A DNA stretch of 29,768 bases. Origin: a virus. The position numbers and the translations under genes were made by a program. The stretch spans positions 13,289-43,056 of the IMG/VR virus record IMGVR_UViG_3300030406_004769; one strand, written 5' to 3'. Shown piece after piece: positions 26,601 through 29,768 of the stretch. Below the pieces are notes generated by a model, which was given only the letters and a program-made list of their open reading frames with translations, was not told where the DNA came from and ran no database searches. The first letter of the stretch is position 1; every line of letters begins with the position of its first letter.

Positions 26601-26869
26601 GAATAAACTTGTACACTGTCTGTAGAGGATGATATGCCTGAATATAATGTAGTTTTACCAGATATTACCTCTGGAGTCAAATTATCTAGTTTTATGTACT
26701 GGTCAAGGTTATCTGCAAGATCTGTAGCACCTGATTGGTGCTCTTGAGAAATGTAATATTGTTTTAAGAAGTCGAGCGTCTTTGGACTCTCTGCCCGAAT
26801 GAAGTCAGGGAGTTGATTCGCTAGTATTTGCTGAACCTGTACTCGTTTCTCAAAACCAGTTTGTATCAT
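14678..26869 (-). CDS. Giant modular virion protein at the gp7 position (VrlC-like)
   Basis: 4063 residues in one unbroken frame, 41% of the window. It lies between gp6 and gp8, where T4 has gp7 (1032 residues). Marine T4-like phages carry a very long 'virion structural' or VrlC-like gene at this position. The N-terminal block (MIQTGFEKRVQVQQILANQL; RAESPKTLDFLKQYY; EESFKILFKVLFGEVPKVID, to about residue 230) is the conserved part. The rest is modular. About eight beta-type units with a HGxxxGDxVxY core lie between residues 590 and 3370. Many GxGYxxPP units are present. A YHYH-like domain lies at about 1183-1343. A FVNGVIQEPGQHYQFEGG unit lies near 3616. Repeated GIGST/GIST turns are scattered throughout. 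No transmembrane or enzyme motif is evident. It starts after a three-base gap from gp6. Baseplate wedge scaffold and fibre-like surface is the inferred role; equivalence to gp7 is by position only. Confidence 0.85.
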   Translation of the reverse strand: MIQTGFEKRVQVQQILANQLPDFIRAESPKTLDFLKQYYISQEHQSGATDLADNLDQYIKLDNLTPEVISGKTTLYSGISSSTDSVQVYSTKGFPSQYGLFKIGDEICTYTGINTNTFTGVVRGFSGISSYRTNLDSEELLFEETNQVEHEAGSDVVNLSVNFLKEFYRKLKYTFTPGLENVDFVEDLDVNNFVKEARSFYEAKGTEESFKILFKVLFGEVPKVIDLEQYLPKPSSAEFLRREIVVAERISGDPDKLVGQTIRKASDLDTQASVSEVEIFTRSGISTYFKLGLFVGFDDRDLIEGTFEIQPKTANINPVSVGSSVITVDSTVGFGTTGTLLSGDNIITYSSKSINQFLGCVGVDNAMDVKSPIRTNDVFFGYEDGDLTKKVEIRITGVLSDVETIGDVSSVSEGEKIYVKNVGEKIKNPEFDKTQKQIFANSWIYNTSSRFFVDNTNNGFNLKTTPDPSALKVGDIVDVLLGASETVAFADATVQTINGKQVTLGGLSGSPSATTEYSIRRKLETVNSSGAPLVYGNDLITSDIQNLYTEKENCFYVAASSLPSYTLTKNLDQAIITSLVSTNLQEFDTNKLKFSVIVFNSDVPFKTGEEVIYNAENNTLDGLEDGVSYFVKVLSDKKKVQLYRSRSLIDSDNSISPTREYFSAPSSSGFHKFTLVSQKTQFIHPQNLLRKFPYSLDIKTGNNTVTAPGALGMLVNGVEVINYKSEDKVYYGPLESIRVFNGGTNFDVINLPSVTVEAGLTTALVQPIVKGTLTEVYVDPQDFDIKKVSSVTITGGNSTGALLNAQLEERHRTLSFDGRQNTVGGGVDVTNDNITFLQNHNLISGDELIYNRNGNTAIGVGIRTTAYQDGINLITGLTLNNGSVYVAEVVNNKTINLYETQADYSAGINTVGFTTAETSGTHKFRTKKANNTISKISVINAGTEFENRKLIVQPTGISTAHDTIFFKNHGFNDGELITYSTDGTVIGGLDTNLQYKVIKLNENEFRLANAGAAGTISANYDRNNYVNIVSIGSSEQFFAYPPINVTVNADIIGGVGVITATPVIKGYISDVYLYNNGTGYGSTTINFHKKPTITVKTGKGAELKPIIDGGRIVNVQVTNTGSEYTSPPDLEVVGIGSGTGAKLRAVIENQKVTDVVVLNTGIGYTAATTTIKVISKGSNSKLEASVRHLSLNNHERHGDEILRDTESGLQYGMVGYTTAIGLSDFGDDSINHSPIIGWAYDGNPIYGPYAYDDPSDSNSQIRNLTTSYALSPSDVTDRPSGFTNGFFVDDYKFDNSGDLDKHNGRFGKTPEYPNGVYAYFVGINTNNQSAVFPYFIGNTYRSKLIDQVFDQTFDFNNSDLIRNTLPYAVGDSGSDNDFINEPNEILLQSSTIESVSKGSVKSFDIHEAGQGYKVGDLVKFDNTGTNGGGISASVGSVTGKTVENLATIKEDYQSAKLIWKKSGEISVHTNSPHTLLDNDTVVISGISTFIAKLNGEHVIGVSSEKTKLIADTPAITAAGIVTDVFVSNVPNISVGSTIGIGTARLTVLNVFPDRRVIRARTEHTAGIHTASTEIVEITDKFTVPLTTPFFESKLDDKIFFNPNQELGIGTVSGQSGISTIVIGNIPIPTSIPNQSIFIPNHPFTQNQQVTLTKGGSTRIVVSNTGDSATFNIPESGETQTLFVINKSDNLIGLTTQVGLTTSTDGLFFRSFSSNNNDTDFIYSIESNFSQETARIEKIKSTISISTDHGLENGDIVNLTVKPKQSLGIGSSESILLKYNSGNDKILVNPISFGSTSVNLTKNEFELTSHGFETGEKVFYDSGNFISGLGTGSYFVHRVDDNKFNLSLTRKDSLTEPPLIVDLKSQGSLHEISAINPIIHVIKNNNLVFNTGDASLSGYNLKIFYDREFNNELVSIGSTINFSVISAGSTTTLYYDDALPTKVYYSLEKAGFISTADTDVRNYSEIIFEDSSYNGSYTISGVGATTFDISVSESPEQLSYVKTTADLSYTTKSYAAEGGVGSLNLSFGGANYKKLPEFVSIASTNGINADIIPVSETVGRINEFTINDQGFDFSADKTLNPEVYISPNITVVDRNEIVDIEIVDGGKGYSSPPDLSLVNPETGTKYDTGVLKAKIQGAAISEIEILETPVGLNEVTNLVFAENNDNGIGINSCFTNTAGIVTCFLATPISGFTAAPFAVGDKVFVEGIVNIDDSNPNTPGDGFNSADNKYNFYDVISYSNTNPAKLVFDASKFVTTNPGIAVTSQNSFASIVKKTNYPIFRVTQKPKAFLVGEKIFTKVGTSFIERDLVITENLNDTVKVFGTYELKVGDQIFGQNSGTLATIKIFKDNRAIFKVDYSLRKDTGWSNDTGKLNLDYQVLPDNDYYQNLSYTIKSSQTYDKLSSTVNGLVHPTGLKNFSDTGITNVSKVSIGSSLESTSTATLDIITENRVDTLNFFDLGIDVDALPDDLNPTKSKFIKFNNKKLSDFINCISNRVLSIDDISSQFSNAGGSESELFVDAHDYNLLDGYSRFLVQVIDPAGSERQATEIITLPSPTGDIITFEKGSLDNRSDRQIANIEGDLTDNTLSLRFTPFEKFNTDYDLKIIKNKFTSSGIGSTSITVGFVDLISSNQIISAGSTNNLLYREVAKTESLFVNAEILNATTNERTYAEIFIDHDNTNTFASEFYFDNDANDSISDRFIGTFTSSISSGILTLDYINTDPNDVTVRTKIVGFGTTASGIGTHTFKASGQPDSSVNSARLQTNYVSIASTGTVFSVGKSDVTTVKAIAKVGYGNSSALHQFLIINDTTDSYITQYPFLPVGTGNTTGIGTFGSEFNGSNLDIKFFPDAGISNVTVQTHSEIIQTTSDLVNIPDALSYGTIREEVITAGYNARNGNRVNRTDFDIKHEGVPIFQKTFDPTTALDVSTNIFNVPDHFFNTGEKLTYAFGSTFSGVTATSIQTGGSNIPTTVYAIKTGSDEFKLATTRNNALAGTAINFSSAGAGNAHTLTMDKKLSKAIISIDGVAQSPIAFTKLSYTLQDNYGSVGAGETVFALSGIGTIASGDLIKVDDEFMKVNLVGLGTTAVGPITGSGAFSLIDVTRGVVGSTAASHNDGATARVHLGSYNFVGSKIHFTEPPLGDNTRSFDPETLIPEARSTFGGRVYQRQDYTTNTVFDNISRDFTGIGATYTLTVGGANTTGIETGSGVLFLNDIFQTPTTTNNSGNIYDFVEGATGITSVTFTGITDSNNNLILSNEDVNKNQLPRGGVIVSLGSTNGLGFAPLVGAAVTAVKNQNGVITAVGIGTADTHGSGYRGTVAIGVTDVAYEHRFESAGIGSIRKGSFAGPAYTATNAVYTSFSGEFVITIPSHNLNVNDTVGIDTGGIVFRCSKDHFKTLHPYPRSGPTPTSTNGDPIVGIQTTITATTTDTITINVGAGGGAGTGAVVNATVGVGGTLTFTVANGGTGYVQPQINIPQPSYENLEVVGVSRLGVGATTETGRNLLISVDVGPTSTVGIGSTLREVKSFKISRPGYGFRKGDVFKPVGLVTDRGLGSVVQDFELTVLETFTDSFASWQFGELDNVDSIKNLQNGSRTRFPLEFNKELLSFETNNPEIDLNAVLLIFVNGVIQEPGQHYQFEGGTSFTFSEAPDKDDKVDIFFYRGSRGTDSLSVNTVETVKQGDILTLKKRDSDPNTLTQDPRTIYNITTSDKVETNLYTGLGISTVSRPISWTKQKVDKNIAGEAVSKARDSIEPIVYPTSRIISDLSSSGTDLFVDNARIFNYEGGGDLDALIVNTSGDPVAAAITATVSAAGTISALTIGSGGSGYTGSTVDVKISAPSAIGVGIGTTASATLSVVNGTLSGTANITNPGLGYTHSIPPQVITALPNVSLENITGAGATGFSGIITGIQTATGIGGHPLGIEFFITHPSLGDTKGTSPISDGDRILISDTVTGYGITSIDGHDSSIVSIGNTFVDNVYKVDEIYVDTKAGVLTCNILSTTSVVGIATTGSATNPCGTLSFGKISGFTRSSSPISIGVTGFTATTGLSTFPIIQRRGKGLRDTGGLSK
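22840..23320 (-). other. YHYH-like domain within the giant protein
   Basis: Residues about 1183-1343. Key elements in order are RHLSLNNHERHGDEIL, PIIGWAYDGNPIYGPYAY, FFVDDYKF, LDKHNGRFGKTPEYPNGVYA and FPYFIGNTY. GWAYDGNPIYGPY and the LDxxNGRxxxTPEYPxGxYAYF block match the core of the YHYH protein family, of unknown biochemical function, seen in bacterial surface proteins and some marine phage virion proteins. Confidence 0.72.
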
Positions 26870-26872
26870 TTC

Positions 26873-28861
26873 TTAGTATCCGCCTCCAGACGATGGTGTG
26901 CCTGAGCTAGTGCTTGTTGTAGTTGACGATGATGTAGTAGTTGTGGTTGATACTGAAGCAACTGCTGTTGATGTATCACCTCTCTTCAGACTTCCATTCA
27001 AATAACTTGATGTTGTCTTATATCCGACACCAGATATCTGCTCTCCAGATGAAATTGTATCCTTAATCATATTTATTGTACTATCTGCAACAGAAAAACT
27101 TAAATATAAGTCTTTTAGTCCAATTACGTCATTTGAATCTGGAAACGCTTGTATTTCAATAATATTATTTGGTTTTACAGTTGAAGTAATAGTCAATGTA
27201 TTAACTAAAATTTCACCTTTCTTATAATCAACTGATCCAGCAGACTTAACTATCACGGTATATTCATTTGTATCCGCAGATTGTCTTACAACAGAAAGAA
27301 CACCCATATCACCAGTAGCATCTGGTACATCAGTGAAGTATAAAGTTCCTGTTTGACCTGCTAATGTAAATCCTGTGCTTTTAATGTTGAATCCTTCAGA
27401 GTTTTTCTTAAATGAATTTCCATAACATATTTCATATTGTGCTGATTGATTTAGTAATACCTTCATATTACGTCTAATAATCACTCTAGTGATGTTTGAT
27501 GTAATTGATGTGTCGGCACCATCAATAATTTGACCTAATTTACTATATTTGAATCTACCACCAAATTTATTAATGTTAGATGTAGAGAATGTGTTTAGAA
27601 CATTTATTACTTTACTTTTTACCTCATTAACATTTGATACTTGCGAACTATTATAGTATACTGCACTATCAACTTCAACATATAATACCTTCAAATCAAT
27701 AATTTTTTGATTTATTCCTGATAATGAGTAATTTTTTAGTTTTGACTGAATATTTTGCTTATCAAAGTCAGAAACATAGTCACCATTCTTTGGTTTAATG
27801 CTTATAAGCACTTGACCAAACTGCGGTGGATCGAGTTCCTCGCCCCCTACAACCGCTACAGACTCTGTATTAGGGTAAATAGACTGTATTATCGCTTCAT
27901 AGTCTCTGGCGGTCACTGCACGGTACTGTGAGGCATATATTCTAGGTGCAAAATACTTAATTGAGTCAATACTCTCAATATCACCACCATTTGCTGCAGG
28001 TTCTTGAGTAGTTATGATGATATTATTAGTTGGAACAACAGGATTATCGTTAGAATCAACAACTCTTCCTGCATATGAGAAGTTAGCAGACCCATTTCCC
28101 GATTTTCCATCAGTAATTATGTAAGTTGCAGTAATTACTGCACCATTTTCGAGTTTTTTACCAAAATATCCATCACCAAACAGCAATTCGTACTTCTCAT
28201 CCTGCACCTCTTGTATTAAATATGTCTCTGACGTTGAATCAATGTTTAAAATATTGCTTGCAAGTGAATATTCCCTACCTAAAGTGTTTGTATCTGATAA
28301 ACCTTTGACTTTTACTACGATTGTTGAACTGTCTATGAAGGAATTATCAAGCAAAAAGCGTTGATCGAGTGATCCATCGACTAAAAACTGCTTTCTTAAG
28401 AAAGTTCCTTGAAAAACTTCAATATTTTCAAAGTTAGCGACACCATTTACCACTGTAGTAGTGATACTAGATGGTATCGAGAACATAATTGTGCTATTCT
28501 CAGACGCTCCTATGCATACTAGACCTGCTGATAGAGTCAATGTAGGTGTATTAGCAGTAGTTTCTATTGAAAAACTAATAATTGCCTTTGCTGCAGACCT
28601 TGAACGTGGTACATATCCTATATTTCTTGCTAAAGAAACCACGTTTTCTCTCAAAGTTGCCGAATCTAGGAAAGATTCATTCACAACCATGTTTGAGTTG
28701 AACGCAGTTATGTAAGTATTATATGCGAGAGTATCAATTAAGACTGAAAAGTTTGATCCATCAAAGTCGAAGTCCTTAAAATCAGAGTTTGCTCGTAAAT
28801 AACTCTTAATTTGGGTTTTGATTTGATCAAAATCTAGGTTTGTAAACTTTGTAAAAGGCAT
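26873..28861 (-). CDS. 6: Baseplate wedge protein gp6
   Basis: 662 residues, nearly the length of T4 gp6 (660). gp6 dimers form the inner ring of the baseplate that links the wedges. The N-terminus (MPFTKFTNLDFDQIKTQIKS; DFDFDGSNFSVLIDTLAYNT) is typical. Residues about 310-322 (RAVTARDYEAIIQ), preceded by YFAPRIYASQY, are the signature of the baseplate J-type fold shared with gp6 and P2 gpJ. The last about 30 residues are an unusual Ser/Thr tract that ends GTPSSGGGY. The start follows the gp25 stop by one base (TAATATG), and the giant gene starts three bases after its stop, so gp25, gp6 and the giant protein form one unit. Confidence 0.95.
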   Translation of the reverse strand: MPFTKFTNLDFDQIKTQIKSYLRANSDFKDFDFDGSNFSVLIDTLAYNTYITAFNSNMVVNESFLDSATLRENVVSLARNIGYVPRSRSAAKAIISFSIETTANTPTLTLSAGLVCIGASENSTIMFSIPSSITTTVVNGVANFENIEVFQGTFLRKQFLVDGSLDQRFLLDNSFIDSSTIVVKVKGLSDTNTLGREYSLASNILNIDSTSETYLIQEVQDEKYELLFGDGYFGKKLENGAVITATYIITDGKSGNGSANFSYAGRVVDSNDNPVVPTNNIIITTQEPAANGGDIESIDSIKYFAPRIYASQYRAVTARDYEAIIQSIYPNTESVAVVGGEELDPPQFGQVLISIKPKNGDYVSDFDKQNIQSKLKNYSLSGINQKIIDLKVLYVEVDSAVYYNSSQVSNVNEVKSKVINVLNTFSTSNINKFGGRFKYSKLGQIIDGADTSITSNITRVIIRRNMKVLLNQSAQYEICYGNSFKKNSEGFNIKSTGFTLAGQTGTLYFTDVPDATGDMGVLSVVRQSADTNEYTVIVKSAGSVDYKKGEILVNTLTITSTVKPNNIIEIQAFPDSNDVIGLKDLYLSFSVADSTINMIKDTISSGEQISGVGYKTTSSYLNGSLKRGDTSTAVASVSTTTTTSSSTTTSTSSGTPSSGGGY

Positions 28862-28862
28862 A

Positions 28863-29264
28863 TTATCGAGTTGCTTCTAAGATGAATGAGAATTCTTGAG
28901 GTGGTAACTCTTGTCCTACAATATCAAAGAAGATCGTAATGTTTATATTATTACGATCAGGTCTAGGTTCGACTTGAACGCTAACATTAGCGACTCTTGG
29001 TTCAAAGTTTTCTAAAGTTGCAAGTATTTCCTGCTCTATTAGAGTAGAAACACCAAAATCATATAAGTCAAATAGACTTTCATACACTGATGAACCCAAA
29101 AGTGAGTTAAAAAATCGTTCACCAGGAATTGTTTGCACTAAATTACGAACAGAACGACGAATTGCGTTCACATTTTTTAGAACGGGAAGATCTTTTGTGA
29201 CTGGATGAGGGTCAAAAGACAAACTTATGTCTTTAAATGACCTTGAGACTCGTTGTCCGTACAT
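28863..29264 (-). CDS. 25: Baseplate wedge protein gp25
   Basis: 133 residues (T4 gp25 has 132). It belongs to the gp25/lysozyme-like family that forms the wedge core with gp6 and gp53 and contacts the sheath; most members are structural rather than active lysozymes. The N-terminal part (DISLSFDPHPVTKDLPVLKN, then AIRRSVRNLVQTIPGERFF) carries the family core, including the RNLxxTxPGERxF motif. The last part is beta-rich (EPRVANVSVQVEPRPD; ITIFFDIV). The start lies behind a CATAAATA late-type motif with a leader of about 15 bases and no clear ribosome-binding site. Confidence 0.96.
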   Translation of the reverse strand: MYGQRVSRSFKDISLSFDPHPVTKDLPVLKNVNAIRRSVRNLVQTIPGERFFNSLLGSSVYESLFDLYDFGVSTLIEQEILATLENFEPRVANVSVQVEPRPDRNNINITIFFDIVGQELPPQEFSFILEATR

Positions 29265-29277
29265 TTAATAAGAGTTT

Positions 29278-29298
29278 ACTCACTTTATTTATGTGAGT
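29278..29298 (-). promoter_or_regulatory. Late-type promoter (CATAAATA) inside a small inverted repeat
   Basis: The minus strand reads ACTCAC, then ATAAATAAA, then GTGAGT. The six-base arms are complementary (29293-29298 with 29278-29283), and the promoter motif CATAAATA at 29286-29293 lies in the loop. It is the only candidate promoter before gp25. The stem is short and has no T-run, so it is not a terminator. Confidence 0.6.
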
Positions 29299-29308
29299 TG
29301 TGTAACAC

Positions 29309-29768
29309 TTATCCTAATTGTGGATCAATAGTAATTTGTATATTCCCATCTATCGCAGTATTTCCGACTCCAACGTCACCAAATGATCTTTCTTTCGCTG
29401 TTTTCCAGAAATAATTCTCTTCATTACCCAATCCATCACGATCATGACCGTTTTCAACTTGATAATACACTGTTGAAACCTTAAAGTCAGGCATTTTTGG
29501 TGTCTCTGGAGTAATACTGTTGTCGTAAATCCTCATTCTATTGTTAGGATAGAGACAAAACTGCCCATTATCAAGTTCAATCAGGTTATGAGACTTATGT
29601 TCCGCAGGTTGTTCACTCGTAGAGTAGTCAATTGCGTCTACATCTTGATGATAATTGTCTAAAGTGCAGATATAAGTGCCCGTTTGAGTTCCAAAGTCTC
29701 TTGTATAGACCTCATAGTGCATGGAACCGATGAATTGTTTCTGCACTGCGACCACTCCATAGTCCAGA
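29309..29768 (-). CDS. Structural-looking protein upstream of gp25, 5' end outside window
   Basis: The frame is open to the right edge. A GTG at 29755 could be a start, but codons before it (reading LDYG) remain open, so this is probably the C-terminal about 150 residues of a longer protein. The visible part has aromatic and acidic content: QFIGSMHYEVYTRDFGTQTG; HKSHNLIELDNGQFCLYPNN; RMRIYDNSITPETPKMPDF; ENYFWKTAKERSFGDVG. The style (DNGQFCLYPNNRMRIYD) is seen in uncharacterised proteins of marine T4-like phages placed before gp25. In T4 the baseplate genes 53 and 5 lie upstream, but nothing visible here identifies it as either. It ends 44 bases before gp25. Confidence 0.7.
   Translation of the reverse strand, partial: LDYGVVAVQKQFIGSMHYEVYTRDFGTQTGTYICTLDNYHQDVDAIDYSTSEQPAEHKSHNLIELDNGQFCLYPNNRMRIYDNSITPETPKMPDFKVSTVYYQVENGHDRDGLGNEENYFWKTAKERSFGDVGVGNTAIDGNIQITIDPQLG

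Noticed and set aside
1-29768. tRNA genes, CRISPR arrays, integrase, IS elements or host-derived metabolic genes
   Set aside because: Nearly all the DNA is taken up by minus-strand structural genes, and the few gaps are 60 bases or shorter and hold only promoter or terminator signals.

Overview
This window is about 29.8 kb of a T4-like (myovirus) phage genome, almost certainly marine: a cyanophage or a related pelagic myophage. Every supported gene is on the minus strand, so transcription runs from right to left. The DNA is A+T-rich. There are no tRNA, rRNA, CRISPR, IS, integrase or metabolic genes. Identification rests on the recognisable T4 order gp25 - gp6 - (very long gene) - gp8 - ... 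- gp13 - gp14 and on protein sequence features. The exact host cannot be read from the sequence.

Layout in transcription order. (1) 29768-26873: the 3' part of a structural-looking protein cut by the window edge, then baseplate wedge genes gp25 and gp6. (2) 26869-14678: one 4063-residue virion protein in the place of T4 gene 7. It is built from many degenerate beta-type modules and carries a YHYH-like domain. (3) 14637-13081: baseplate wedge gp8. (4) 13077-5830: a 2415-residue DUF4815-type virion protein. (5) 5830-4441: six small genes (66, 87, 28, 63, 116 and 93 residues) packed with TAATG or ATGA overlaps. One is a 28-codon membrane mini-gene that length-based ORF calling misses. (6) 4391-2481: a tail-fibre-like protein with a cupredoxin-like domain between two copies of a shaft repeat. 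(7) 2420-1: a small coiled-coil protein, neck protein gp13, and neck protein gp14 (cut by the left edge).

How it works together: gp25, gp6 and gp8, with the long protein at the gp7 position, would form the baseplate wedges. The DUF4815 and fibre proteins would be peripheral tail or fibre parts. gp13 and gp14 close the head and join the tail. Late transcription is suggested by a T4-late-type -10 motif (NATAAATA) at each of the five intergenic gaps of more than 20 bp. One of these overlaps an intrinsic terminator in a way that would insulate two transcription units.

Points most worth a second look: the cupredoxin-like domain with all four type-1 copper ligand positions in a fibre protein; the promoter nested in a terminator; the 28-residue mini-gene and its coupled small-gene cluster; a capsid-targeting-like N-terminus on the 66-residue protein; and a glycine-rich repeat module shared by gp14, gp8, the DUF4815 protein and the giant protein.
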